The notes: generated by a model not told the origin, from the sequence alone. 53,192 nucleotides of DNA from Nesterenkonia sedimenti (GCF_012641515.1 NZ_JABAHY010000016.1:1-53192); one strand, 5' to 3'; positions 35,575 to 44,093 are shown, counted from the stretch's first letter. Numbers and translations are program-made.

Positions 35575-36080
35575 GCCCCGCGAGCAATCTGGGGCTCCAT
35601 GTGGTCCTGGACCAGCCGGAGATCCCCGGCAATACCGGCAATATCATCCGGCTGGCCGCTGTGGTGGGCTTCGATCTGCATATCGCCGGGCCCACCCTCT
35701 TCGACTTCTCTGACACCAAGCTCAAACGCGCCGGTCTGGACTATCACGATCTCGCGGTGATGACTGAGCATGAGAACCTCGAGGCCACCTACCGTTCGCT
35801 GGGGGTCGTGGAAGCCGCGCCCACGGCCGACCGGCGGATCTTCGCCTTTACCGGTGAGGGTGAGACCTCTCACACCGAGATCAACTACCGGGCCGGGGAT
35901 GTGCTGCTCTTCGGCCGGGAGTCCACCGGATTGGATGCCCAGGTCAAAGCCGACCCCCGGATCACCGAGCTGGTGCGGATCCCCATGCTGCCGGGCCGGC
36001 GCAGCCTGAACCTGGCCAATTCGGTCTCCATCGCGGTCTATGAGGCCTGGCGTCAGCAGAACTTCCGCGGAGCTGCCTGA
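35571..36080 (+). CDS. trmL: tRNA (cytidine/uridine-2'-O-)-methyltransferase, TrmL-like
   Basis: A 169-residue SPOUT-class methyltransferase, the length typical of TrmL. Conserved parts are PEIPGNTGNIIRLAA, LLFGRESTGLD, and the C-terminal knot PMLPGRRSLNLANSVSIAVYEAW with the AdoMet-binding loop. TrmL methylates the ribose at position 34 of leucine tRNAs. The ATG at 35571 overlaps the stop of the DnaJ-like gene (ATGA), which identifies this start over an upstream ATG at 35544. It is followed 46 bp later by the fused sigma gene. Confidence 0.92.
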   Translation: MSPASNLGLHVVLDQPEIPGNTGNIIRLAAVVGFDLHIAGPTLFDFSDTKLKRAGLDYHDLAVMTEHENLEATYRSLGVVEAAPTADRRIFAFTGEGETSHTEINYRAGDVLLFGRESTGLDAQVKADPRITELVRIPMLPGRRSLNLANSVSIAVYEAWRQQNFRGAA

Positions 36081-36113
36081 GTGTTGATGGCCCCTCCTCC
36101 CAGCTGGGCTGAC

Positions 36114-36119
36114 TAGACT
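36114..36119 (+). promoter_or_regulatory. Putative -10 element of the fused sigma gene
   Basis: TAGACT ends 7 bp before the ATG at 36127, so transcription would begin at or next to the start codon and the mRNA would be leaderless. No Shine-Dalgarno sequence is present. This is a common actinobacterial arrangement. Confidence 0.45.
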
Positions 36120-36126
36120 CACAGCC

Positions 36127-37743
36127 ATGACGGAACACTCCGGAACCGGCGAGCCACCCCATGATGAGGACACCCCGCGCCCTGACGCGCAGGACCCCAC
36201 GCCTGAGGGCCCCGCAGAGGAACCGGAGTCCGCAGAATCATCCGAAGGTGCTGAGCCTCAGGCCCCTGAGTCCAATGAGCCCCCGACGCTGACCGAGCTG
36301 CTCACCGGGGCTGCCCGCGGGGATCAGCCCTCCTTCTCGGCATTCTTCGACGCCACCTCCGATGTCGTCTACGGCATGGCCCTGTTGATGCACGCAGACT
36401 ACGACGACGCCCATTCCTCCACGGTGGCCGTCTACCGGAACCTCTGGGACCAGGCCGATGCCCGGGCGCGGGATCTGCGCCTGCAGACCCAGACCTCCCA
36501 GCTGCTGACCGATGAGCATTCCGGGTTCAGCAATCCCGAGGATCTGCCTGAGAGCACCACCTACCGGCCCACCGAATACGAGCTGGTGCTGGAATGGCTG
36601 GTGCCCCTGGCCCACCGGATCTTCGTGGAGCGGTTTCGGGAGGGGGTCACCACTCCGATCCCGCTGACACCGGTGCCGCAGAGTGAGGGCGGCGGTGTGG
36701 CCGGGATGCCCGAGGAGGTCCTCGATGACATGCTGGCCCTCTCCGACTCCCAGGCCCAGGCCCTGGCGATGACCTATCTGGGTGGCATGACCCACCAGCA
36801 GGTGGCCGAGACCGTTGGCGCGGCAGTGCCTTCGATCAAGTCCCGGCTGCGGGATGCGATGGCCCGGCTGCACAGCCAGCGCCAGGCCCGCGATGCCCAG
36901 ACCAATGACCCCATTCTGCGGGCGGCGGTGACCAAGGAGGATGTTGCCCGCGGCAGCGGGGTCAACCGCAATTTCAGCAATGAGATCGCCGCCGACCTGG
37001 ATAAGGGTCTGCTGGTGGAGCTGGCTGAGCTCTACGCCCTGGACGCTCTGGACGACACCGAACGCGCCCTGCTGGATGAGAAGGCCCTGACTGCCGATGC
37101 CCACCAGGCCCAGCAGTGGGACACGCGTGTGCTGGCCGCCCGGCGCACCCTCTCCGAGGTCTTCGCCTCCGATACCATCGCGCCCCCGCCGCAGCTGTTG
37201 GATGAGGTTCTGCAGTCCGTGGGCGACCAGGAGGTCGGTGTGGGGCTGGTCGAGGATATCTCCACCCATACCGGGGAGTCCGAACGCCGGACTCCGGTGG
37301 TCAAACGGTGGATGTTCATCGCCGGGTTCATTCTGGTGCTCATCATCGGCATCGTGGTGATCTGGCAGGTCACTACCCCACAAAATGTGCGAGCGATCGC
37401 CGAGGCCGATGAGGATGCTCACGTGGTGGAGGGCTACGAGATGGCCGAAGGTGGCCAGCTCGATGCGGTGCTCTCCTCCGCTGAGGACGTCGGATTCGTT
37501 GATTTCGAGGATGTCCCGGAGCTCCCCGATGGGGACACCTACCAGGTCTGGTTGATGCCTCAGGGTGCCAGTGAGCCCTCATCCCTGGGCAACTTCACCG
37601 CAGAGGAGCTGGAGGAGAATGGGGTCGAGATCCCCCGCATGGCTCAGTACCGCTCCCTGCTGATCACAGTGGAGCCCATCCGCAACCAGGAACGCCCCGA
37701 AGGCGAATCCGTCGCCCAGCTGGACCTCCACTCCCGAAACTGA
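36127..37743 (+). CDS. Fused ECF sigma factor and anti-sigma-K factor
   Basis: A single 538-residue open frame with the parts of a SigK-type sigma factor and its anti-sigma partner RskA joined. Residues about 1-52 are acidic and disordered. About 55-110 resemble sigma region 2.1-2.2 (ARGDQPSFSAFFDATSDVVYG); about 155-172 resemble 2.3-2.4. About 203-249 form sigma region 4 with helix-turn-helix (MTHQQVAETVGAAVPSIKSR). About 295-345 match the RskA N-terminal sigma-binding domain (LVELAELYALDALDDTERAL). A membrane helix spans 394-415, and about 440-535 is the extracytoplasmic RskA domain (TYQVWLMPQGASEPSSLGNF). In relatives sigma and anti-sigma are separate adjacent genes. A tethered sigma would need release by proteolysis or act as a non-DNA-binding relic. 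Confidence 0.8.
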   Translation: MTEHSGTGEPPHDEDTPRPDAQDPTPEGPAEEPESAESSEGAEPQAPESNEPPTLTELLTGAARGDQPSFSAFFDATSDVVYGMALLMHADYDDAHSSTVAVYRNLWDQADARARDLRLQTQTSQLLTDEHSGFSNPEDLPESTTYRPTEYELVLEWLVPLAHRIFVERFREGVTTPIPLTPVPQSEGGGVAGMPEEVLDDMLALSDSQAQALAMTYLGGMTHQQVAETVGAAVPSIKSRLRDAMARLHSQRQARDAQTNDPILRAAVTKEDVARGSGVNRNFSNEIAADLDKGLLVELAELYALDALDDTERALLDEKALTADAHQAQQWDTRVLAARRTLSEVFASDTIAPPPQLLDEVLQSVGDQEVGVGLVEDISTHTGESERRTPVVKRWMFIAGFILVLIIGIVVIWQVTTPQNVRAIAEADEDAHVVEGYEMAEGGQLDAVLSSAEDVGFVDFEDVPELPDGDTYQVWLMPQGASEPSSLGNFTAEELEENGVEIPRMAQYRSLLITVEPIRNQERPEGESVAQLDLHSRN

Positions 37744-37782
37744 AGCAGGGCCAGTCCCGCCCCAAGCTGAGCCGTCAAGAAT

Positions 37783-37924
37783 TGTTACTATTCGCGTGGC
37801 GTTGGCGGTAAAAGCAACACGATTTGCCCCTGGTGAGCTGGGAGCGCAGCGACCCAGCGACTTCAGGCGTGAAGCTCGGCAAGGCCTTGCCGAACGAGAG
37901 GTGGCGGGACGTGTACCCGCCACC
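37783..37924 (+). ncRNA. Candidate small structured RNA in a convergent intergenic region
   Basis: TGTTACTAT at about 37783-37791 is an extended -10-like element. Downstream are hairpins GCTGGG/CCCAGC (37837-37858), the 18-bp perfect palindrome at 37876-37893, and a strong GC hairpin GGTGGCGGG/CCCGCCACC (37900-37924, 7-nt loop) that would be a terminator. No open frame is convincing. The region sits between two convergent genes, so it could instead just be a double terminator. Confidence 0.4.
37900..37924. terminator. Intergenic terminator hairpin between convergent genes
   Basis: A 9-bp GC-rich perfect stem (37900-37908 with 37916-37924) and a 7-nt loop, 8 bp before the stop of the minus-strand PIG-L gene and 157 bp after the sigma fusion stop. 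It can serve either direction. There is no T-tract. Confidence 0.6.
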
Positions 37925-37932
37925 GGGAAAGT

Positions 37933-38694
37933 TCAGAACCCGGAGATGGTCTCCGGGGCGTTGACCACCACATGGTGGAAGTCCTCGGCGTAGCCGCCGG
38001 CACCGTGGATCCGCTGCATCTGCTCGGTGACGAACTCGCGCATCCGCTCAGCATCCCGGTGCTGACTGAAATGCCGTCCCAGTGCTGCCAGTTTCTTGTC
38101 CTGGTGACCTGTGATGTCCACGCGCAGATTCACGTGCTGTGCCGGGGAGCCCATCAGCAGCAGATGCTTCACTTTGAAGGCGCTGAGCCCGGCTTCTTCG
38201 AGTTCGGGATAGGCGAAGGGGTTCTCCACCGCCGGGTAGCAGGCCCGCACCACGGCCTCCCCGCAGGCCAGGTGGTCGGGGTGTGACTTCTGCAACCGGT
38301 CCCAGGCCCTCTCGGGGTGGAAGCTCAGCACGGCATCGGGCCGGTGGCTGCGCATCTGCCGGACGATCTTGCCGACGAGCTCATAGCTGGGTTCGACAAA
38401 CCCGTCCCGCTCATCGAGGACCTCCACAGATGAGATACCGACGACGGCGGCCGCCTCCTCCTGCTCCTGGCGTCGAAGCCTGGCTGTCTCCTCCGGTGAG
38501 CGACTGAGGTCGAAGCCTCCGGCATCGCCGACAGTGAGCAGACAGAGGTGGACCTCCACCCCCAGGGCGGTGATCGCAGCGATCGTCCCCGAGGCCCCGA
38601 AGTCGATGTCATCGGGATGGGCGGCGAAGGCCAGAACACGGTTCAGTCCCAAATCACCGAGCAGCTGCTCAGGTGTTTTCAGCCCTTCGCTCAC
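37933..38694 (-). CDS. PIG-L family N-acetylglucosamine deacetylase-like protein
   Basis: A 253-residue zinc-dependent deacetylase. The AAHPDDIDFGASGT motif (near residues 21-34) has the zinc and catalytic His/Asp residues, and SHPDHLACGEAV contributes the third zinc ligand. This family de-acetylates GlcNAc-containing substrates, as in mycothiol (MshB), bacillithiol or phosphatidylinositol glycans; the particular substrate is unknown, although MshB is longer. The start overlaps the htrA stop by 4 bp, so HtrA and this enzyme are co-expressed. It is convergent with the sigma-fusion gene. Confidence 0.85.
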   Translation of the reverse strand: MSEGLKTPEQLLGDLGLNRVLAFAAHPDDIDFGASGTIAAITALGVEVHLCLLTVGDAGGFDLSRSPEETARLRRQEQEEAAAVVGISSVEVLDERDGFVEPSYELVGKIVRQMRSHRPDAVLSFHPERAWDRLQKSHPDHLACGEAVVRACYPAVENPFAYPELEEAGLSAFKVKHLLLMGSPAQHVNLRVDITGHQDKKLAALGRHFSQHRDAERMREFVTEQMQRIHGAGGYAEDFHHVVVNAPETISGF

Positions 38695-40616
38695 ATCGTG
38701 CCCAGGGTGACGTCGACGTCGATGCTCTCCCCGTCCCGGCGGACGGTCAGAGTGATGGTCTCACCGGCTGCGTATTCACGCACGATGGAGGTCAGATTGG
38801 AGCTGTCCTCGATCCGCCGGCCTTCGACCTCCTCGATGATGTCGCCCTCTTCAATGCCGGCCTCGGCCGCCGGGGAATCTGGGGCGACCCCAACCACCAG
38901 ACCGCCGACGCTGAAGCCGGGCATCTGAGAGAAGGAGAGTCCCTCGATCTCCTCCTCGTTGACGATCGCGTCATTGACCTCTGGATCGGGGGTGGCATGG
39001 GTGACATGGACACCGAGGAGCCCATGGGAGGCCTCACCGTTCTCGATGAGGTCCTCGGCGATCCGCTGCGCATAGTCAATGGGAATGGCGAAGCCCACAC
39101 CGATACTGCCAGCACCCTCGGAGCCCATGGGACCGCCGCCACCGGCCGTTGCGATGGCGACATTGACCCCGATGACATTGCCCTCGGAGTTCACCAGGGC
39201 GCCGCCGGAGTTGCCCTGGTTGATGGCGGCATCGGTCTGGATGACGTTGAGGTAGATCATCTGCCCCGGCGCTGTGGGGTCCTGACCCGGGAAGTGGAAT
39301 TCATAGCCCTCCCCGTCCTCGGGCAGCCGCTCATCCTCTTCCTCGGTTCCCTCCTCGAGGCCTTCGAAGGTGTCGCCGTCGTGTTCGACCTCCTCGGGAT
39401 CGGCCGCCGCGGAGGCCACCTGGATTGTCCGGTCCAGGGTGGAGACGATGCCGGTGGTCACTGTCCCATCGAGGCTCAGTGGAGCGCCGATGGCGATGGT
39501 CTGGTCCCCGACGTTGAGTTCGGAGGAGGTCCCCAGTTCTGCCGGTACGAGGTTCTCAGTCTCCTCCAGCTGGATCACCGCGAGGTCGCTGAGGGTGTCG
39601 GTGCCGACGACTTCGGCGGAGCTGACCCGGCCGTCGGAGAGCCGGACCTGGATCTCCGGTTCGGCCTCGGCGCCGCCGAGAGTCACCACATGGGTGTTGG
39701 TCAGCACATGGCCCTCGTCGTCGAGGATGATCCCGGATCCGGATCCGGCACCTTCCTGACCTGCCACAGCGAGGGTCACCACTGAGGGGGCGGCTTTATC
39801 GGCTGCCGCGGAGACGGCGGTGACGTCGTCGGTGTTGTTGATCTCGATGCCCTGGTGGCCCACCGACCCGCCCTGGTCGGTGTCCTGGTCGCCGAGCAGA
39901 TGCTGACCACCCAGGGCCGCGCCACCACCGATGAGTCCGGCGATCAGCACTGCGGCGGTGACCCCGCCGATACCCACGCCGCGGCGTTCCTTCTCCGGGA
40001 CTGGCTGGTGTTCGGCATATGCGCTCTCGGGCCGGGCCGGGGCCGGTTGCAGTTCCCAGGGCAGTTCCGAATCCTGTTCCGGCCGCTGCGGGTCCTGCTG
40101 ACCCGGCTGCACGGAGCTCGGCTGCACAGGTCCGGCACCGAATGTTTCGGTATGTGTCTGAGTGCCCTCTGGTTCGGGGCGGGAGGCTCCGGCAGCGGCG
40201 GGGCCGAATGATTCGCGGCCGCGCTCAATCCCAGGTGTCTCAGCGCCGAATCCCTCAGTGCCTGATGCCTCTGGACCGGATCCCTCTGGGCCGACTGACT
40301 CAGCGCCCGGTGTTTCAGTGTTGGAGGGCTCCCGAGGCGGTGTCGGCACACCCGGGACACCGTAATGGCTCTGGCCCGGCTGGGCGCTCTGGGCATCATG
40401 GGGTGTCTGGCCATCCGGCCCCGGAATATGAGCTGTGGGGCCGGGAGCTATCGGACGATCCTCAGCCCAGGCGCCCCAGCCTGGGGTCGGCGTACCCGGC
40501 TCAGGCTGCCGGGCTTCGTTTCCGGAATTCTCCGCTGCAGAGGTGTTCGTCTCCGGTCTCTGCTTCTCAGGCTCCGAAGGTGTGTATCCGCCGTCGTGGC
40601 CATCATGGTGTGACAT
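38691..40616 (-). CDS. HtrA/DegP-like trypsin serine protease with PDZ domain
   Basis: A 641-residue protein. The first about 210 residues are Pro/Glu/Gly-rich and disordered, followed by one membrane helix (about 211-236), so the protease faces outside. The trypsin-like domain has the catalytic triad at His309 (LTNTHVV), Asp344 (TLSDLAVIQL) and Ser470 (GNSGGALVN). A PDZ domain (about 550-640) with VVGVAPDSPAAEAGI is C-terminal. Such proteins degrade or check misfolded exported proteins and act in envelope stress. Adjacent genes for a PspA family protein and coiled-coil membrane protein fit that theme. PIG-L follows with a 4-bp overlap. Confidence 0.93.
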   Translation of the reverse strand: MSHHDGHDGGYTPSEPEKQRPETNTSAAENSGNEARQPEPGTPTPGWGAWAEDRPIAPGPTAHIPGPDGQTPHDAQSAQPGQSHYGVPGVPTPPREPSNTETPGAESVGPEGSGPEASGTEGFGAETPGIERGRESFGPAAAGASRPEPEGTQTHTETFGAGPVQPSSVQPGQQDPQRPEQDSELPWELQPAPARPESAYAEHQPVPEKERRGVGIGGVTAAVLIAGLIGGGAALGGQHLLGDQDTDQGGSVGHQGIEINNTDDVTAVSAAADKAAPSVVTLAVAGQEGAGSGSGIILDDEGHVLTNTHVVTLGGAEAEPEIQVRLSDGRVSSAEVVGTDTLSDLAVIQLEETENLVPAELGTSSELNVGDQTIAIGAPLSLDGTVTTGIVSTLDRTIQVASAAADPEEVEHDGDTFEGLEEGTEEEDERLPEDGEGYEFHFPGQDPTAPGQMIYLNVIQTDAAINQGNSGGALVNSEGNVIGVNVAIATAGGGGPMGSEGAGSIGVGFAIPIDYAQRIAEDLIENGEASHGLLGVHVTHATPDPEVNDAIVNEEEIEGLSFSQMPGFSVGGLVVGVAPDSPAAEAGIEEGDIIEEVEGRRIEDSSNLTSIVREYAAGETITLTVRRDGESIDVDVTLGTM

Positions 40617-40668
40617 GGGGGCTAACCATACTCCCTTTGACTTGGGGGCCTCTTATAGACTCCTAGAC

Positions 40669-42174
40669 ATGGTGCCAGAGACGCTGTTCATTATCCCAGT
40701 GACGGTAGGTGCCGTCATCGTCGGCCCTATGATCATCGGTGCAGCCATCTTGGCACTGATCGGCTTAGGGGCAGTCTATCTCTCGGGCGGGTCCAAGAAG
40801 CCTAAGCGGATCACCCCCGGAGCCGGTCCCGGCGGTCAGATCAGCGCTGGCAAACGCGACCCCTTGGATGACAAATCCACTGAGGAGCTGCGCTATGAGG
40901 CTGGCGAGATGCTGGTGGCCGCCGATAACGCCGTTCAGGCCAGTGAGCAGGAGCTGCTCTTCGCCTCGGCCTCCTATGGTGATCAGAAGGTGGCCACCTT
41001 CCAACAGGATCTGAACTCGGCCAAGGAGCATCTGCGGGAGTCCTTCCGGATGCAGCAGCAGGTCGACACCGGTCAGGATGCTGATGAGTCCCGCGCCCGG
41101 GACCTCTATAAGCAGATCATCCGTCAGTGCGAGAAGGTCAATGAGACCCTGCAGTCGCATAAGGAGCAGTTCGACGGTCTGCGCGATCTCGAACGCGACC
41201 CCCGTCCAGCCCTCCAGGAGTTGGCCGGGCAGCTCTCGGATCTCACCTCCCGCCGGCAGCGTGCAGAGACTGCGCTGACCAGCCTGGCCGAGAGATACGA
41301 CGACGACGCCCTCCAGCAGTATCGGGACAATCTCACCCAATCCGCCCAGACCCTGCAGGCTGCCGAGGATTCCCGCAGCCAGGCGGAGACTGCGGTGGAG
41401 TCCGGGCAGAGCGCCGATGCGGTATTGGCCCTGCACTCCGGTGAGCAGGCTGCCGCTGACACCAAGGCGCTGGTGGAGTCCATGGAGGAGACCTCCGAGC
41501 GGCTGGAGAGCGCGCGGAAGAATCTCGATATCGGCATTGCCCAGACTGAGCAGGATCTCGCCCAGGCCAAGGCCACCCATGCCGCCGGTCAGGCTCCGGA
41601 GCTGGCCGGACCGATCGCTGCGGCGGAGACCGCGGTCCGCCGGGCCAAGGAGGCTCTGGCCTCCGCTGGCCGGATCGACCCCCTGGAGCTGCTGCAGTCC
41701 CTGGAGCTGGCCCACCGGGAGCTGGACACCCCACTCAACAGTGTCCGCGATCGGCAGGCCCGTGACCGCCGGGCCCGGGAGATGCTGAACCACGAACTGC
41801 TCACCGCCCGTAATCAGGTCCAGTCATCCCTGGACTTCCTGCGCTCCCGGCGCTACGGCATCTCCTCCACCGCACGGACCCGCATGGCTGAGGCTGAGCG
41901 CTGCCTCACCGAGGCCCAGACCATCGGTGACTCCCAGCCCTCCAAGGCCGTGGATCTGGCCCAGCAGGCCAAGACCTTGGCCATCCAGGCCGCCCAGATC
42001 GCCGAACGTGAGGCCGCCACCGCGAACATGCAGAGCATGGGCGGCGGATTCGGCAGTGGAGGCTACGGCACCGGTGGTGGTTTCGGCGGATTCGGCTACG
42101 GCTACCATCGCCGCAGCTATGGTGGCTTCGGATCCGGGGGCTTCCGTCCGCGTCGACGCAGGGGCTTCTTCTGA
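40669..42174 (+). CDS. Coiled-coil membrane protein with glycine-rich tail (TPM-less relative)
   Basis: A 501-residue protein. An N-terminal membrane helix (about 5-39, VTVGAVIVGPMIIGAAILAL) is followed by a basic KKPKRI stretch. A long Ala/Gln/Glu-rich coiled-coil region (about 70-430) comes next, then a Gly/Tyr/Arg tail (SMGGGFGSGGYGTGGGFGGF, ending RPRRRRGFF). In many actinobacteria the gene before pspA encodes a TPM-domain protein with this helix/coil/Gly-rich tail; here the TPM domain is not present. No ribosome site precedes the ATG, and a TATAGA at about 40655-40660 suggests a leaderless start. It is followed by pspA after 120 bp. Confidence 0.7.
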   Translation: MVPETLFIIPVTVGAVIVGPMIIGAAILALIGLGAVYLSGGSKKPKRITPGAGPGGQISAGKRDPLDDKSTEELRYEAGEMLVAADNAVQASEQELLFASASYGDQKVATFQQDLNSAKEHLRESFRMQQQVDTGQDADESRARDLYKQIIRQCEKVNETLQSHKEQFDGLRDLERDPRPALQELAGQLSDLTSRRQRAETALTSLAERYDDDALQQYRDNLTQSAQTLQAAEDSRSQAETAVESGQSADAVLALHSGEQAAADTKALVESMEETSERLESARKNLDIGIAQTEQDLAQAKATHAAGQAPELAGPIAAAETAVRRAKEALASAGRIDPLELLQSLELAHRELDTPLNSVRDRQARDRRAREMLNHELLTARNQVQSSLDFLRSRRYGISSTARTRMAEAERCLTEAQTIGDSQPSKAVDLAQQAKTLAIQAAQIAEREAATANMQSMGGGFGSGGYGTGGGFGGFGYGYHRRSYGGFGSGGFRPRRRRGFF

Positions 42175-42255
42175 GGTTCACCTGGTGTTTAAGAAAATCC
42201 ACCCAGGGGCTGATGTGATGTCGGCACCAAGAGTTAGTATCGGGAGGGTGATCGT

Positions 42256-42269
42256 TCGAACAGGTTCGA
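42256..42269. promoter_or_regulatory. TCGAAC/GTTCGA dyad upstream of pspA
   Basis: TCGAAC-AG-GTTCGA is a perfect 6+6 bp dyad, 25 bp before the pspA start and within its leader region. The half-sites resemble the actinobacterial SOS box, CGAAC-N4-GTTCG, but the spacer is 2 bp, so LexA control is doubtful. Another envelope-stress regulator could use it. Confidence 0.35.
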
Positions 42270-42294
42270 CGCCCCTCAAGGAAAGGTGATCACC

Positions 42295-43101
42295 GTGACT
42301 AAGCAGTCCATTTTCGGCCGGATGTCCCAGCTGATCCGCGCCAATGTCAACGCGATGCTGGACCGCGCCGAGGATCCGGAGAAGATGCTGGATCAGATGG
42401 TGCGTGACTTCACGAATAACATTCGTGAGGCTGAGGAGGCCGTCGCCCAGACCATCGGCAACTTGCGGATGATGGAGGACGATTACAAGGAAGACCTCGA
42501 GACTGCACGCTCCTGGGGCCAGAAGGCACTGGCTGCCTCTCGGAAGTCCGATGAGTTCCGCTCCGAGGGCAATGAGGAGAACGCCGCGAAGTTCGACAAC
42601 CTCGCCAAGGTTGCCATCCAGCGCCAGCTGGACAGCGAGAACTCCGCGAAGAGCGCTGAGCCCACTATCCAGTCCCAGCGCGAGATCGTCGAGCGGCTGC
42701 GCACCGGCCTGGAGCAGATGAAGACCAAGCGCCAGCAGCTGATCTCCAAGCGTGATGAGCTGGTTGCCCGTTCCAAGGCTGCACACGCCCAGTCCCAGGT
42801 CCACGACGCCGTCAAGGCCATCGATGTCATGGACCCCACCTCCGAGGTCGGCCGGTTCGAGGAGAAGATCCGCCGCGAGGAGGCCCGGGTCCGTGGTCAG
42901 AACGAGCTGGCCGCGTCCAGCCTGGACTCCCAGTTCGAGCAGCTGGAGGACCTCGGTGAGCAGGCTGAGATCGAGGCCCGCCTGGCGGCTCTGAAGTCCG
43001 GCGGTTCCTCCCCCGCAGAGATCGGCACCGGCAGCGATTCCGGAACCGGTATCACCGAGGCTGACTTCGCCGATCTGGAGACTGAGACCGATAAGGCCTG
43101 A
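42295..43101 (+). CDS. pspA: PspA/IM30-family membrane stress protein
   Basis: A 268-residue, mostly coiled-coil protein of the PspA/IM30 (ESCRT-III-like) family. These assemble on damaged inner membrane to maintain proton motive force. The N-terminal amphipathic helix is FGRMSQLIRANVNAMLDRAE, followed by DPEKMLDQMVRDF, the typical opening; the long helices continue to about 210. The GTG at 42295 has AAGGAAAGG about 8 nt upstream; an alternative GTG at 42286 would leave almost no spacing. In mycobacteria PspA acts with ClgR and Rv2743c. The partner upstream here is the coiled-coil membrane protein. A strong hairpin follows at 43135. Confidence 0.92.
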   Translation: MTKQSIFGRMSQLIRANVNAMLDRAEDPEKMLDQMVRDFTNNIREAEEAVAQTIGNLRMMEDDYKEDLETARSWGQKALAASRKSDEFRSEGNEENAAKFDNLAKVAIQRQLDSENSAKSAEPTIQSQREIVERLRTGLEQMKTKRQQLISKRDELVARSKAAHAQSQVHDAVKAIDVMDPTSEVGRFEEKIRREEARVRGQNELAASSLDSQFEQLEDLGEQAEIEARLAALKSGGSSPAEIGTGSDSGTGITEADFADLETETDKA

Positions 43102-43134
43102 TCCAGAATAATTAACAGAATAATCTGAGATAAT

Positions 43135-43159
43135 GGGGAGCTGACACAATCAGCTCCCC
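43135..43159. terminator. Hairpin between pspA and pdxS
   Basis: GGGGAGCTGA, CACAA loop, TCAGCTCCCC: a 10-bp perfect stem followed by ATTTCTCGT. It lies 34 bp after the pspA stop and ends 22 bp before the pdxS start, so it can end pspA transcription. If pdxS starts upstream of it, the hairpin would be in the pdxS leader. Confidence 0.7.
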
Positions 43160-43181
43160 ATTTCTCGTGCCAAGGAGACGC

Positions 43182-44093
43182 ATGACCATCACGTCGAACG
43201 ACAACGGAACTCCGGCCACCGGCGCCACCACTGTCAATACCGGTCTGGCTCAGATGCTCAAGGGCGGTGTGATCATGGATGTGGTCACCCCTGAGCAGGC
43301 AAAGATCGCCGAGGAGGCCGGCGCCGTCGCTGTCATGGCTCTGGAGCGCGTCCCCGCAGATATCCGCGCCACCGGCGGTGTGGCCCGGATGTCCGATCCC
43401 GATCTGATCAGCGGTATCATCGATGCCGTCTCCATCCCGGTTATGGCCAAGGCCCGCATCGGCCACTTCGTGGAGGCCCAGGTCCTGGAGCACCTCAAGG
43501 TGGACTACATCGATGAGTCCGAGGTGCTCTCCCCCGCCGACTACATCCACCACATCGATAAGTCCAAGTTCAAGGTGCCCTTCGTCTGCGGGGCCACCAA
43601 CCTCGGCGAGGCCCTGCGCCGGATCACCGAAGGTGCTTCGATGATCCGCTCCAAGGGCGAGGCTGGCACCGGTGACGTTTCCGAGGCGATGAAGCATATC
43701 CGCACTATCAACGCCGAGATCGCCCAGCTGACCTCCCTGGCCGAGGACGAGCTGTACGTGGCCGCCAAAGAGCTGCAGGCCCCCTATGACCTCGTGAAGC
43801 AGGTGGCCAAGGACGGCCGTCTGCCCGTGGTGCTCTTCGTCGCCGGCGGTGTGGCAACCCCTGCCGATGCTGCGATGATGATGCAGATGGGCGCTGACGG
43901 TGTCTTCGTCGGCTCCGGAATCTTCAAGTCCGGCAACCCCGAGGCCCGTGCGGCCGCCATCGTGAAGGCCACCACTTACTACGACGACCCCGCAGTCATC
44001 ACCGATGTCTCCAAGGGTCTGGGCGAGGCCATGGTCGGCCTCAACGTTGCCGATGTTCCTGCTCCCCACCGGCTTGCCGAGCGCGGCTGGTGA
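43182..44093 (+). CDS. pdxS: Pyridoxal 5'-phosphate synthase subunit PdxS
   Basis: A 303-residue TIM-barrel enzyme that forms PLP from ribose 5-phosphate, glyceraldehyde 3-phosphate and ammonia. The Schiff-base Lys is at residue 90 ([11 protein letters not shown]), and Asp33 (MDVVTPEQA) is the first-strand acidic residue. [15 protein letters not shown] holds the second Lys, and [10 protein letters not shown] the phosphate site. AAGGAGACG gives a good ribosome site before the ATG at 43182. Its stop overlaps the pdxT start (GTGATG). The PLP supplied may support the desulfurase and glutamate enzymes of the region, as in all bacteria. Confidence 0.97.
   Translation: MTITSNDNGTPATGATTVNTGLAQMLKGGVIMDVVTPEQAKIAEEAGAVAVMALERVPADIRATGGVARMSDPDLISGIIDAVSIPVMAKARIGHFVEAQVLEHLKVDYIDESEVLSPADYIHHIDKSKFKVPFVCGATNLGEALRRITEGASMIRSKGEAGTGDVSEAMKHIRTINAEIAQLTSLAEDELYVAAKELQAPYDLVKQVAKDGRLPVVLFVAGGVATPADAAMMMQMGADGVFVGSGIFKSGNPEARAAAIVKATTYYDDPAVITDVSKGLGEAMVGLNVADVPAPHRLAERGW

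Noticed and set aside
37795-37925. tRNA gene
   Set aside because: The hairpins do not fold as a cloverleaf and there is no T-loop GTTCRANTC or CCA end in place.
42256-42269. Canonical LexA/SOS box
   Set aside because: The half-sites match, but the spacer is 2 bp where the actinobacterial box has 4. I list it as an unassigned dyad only.
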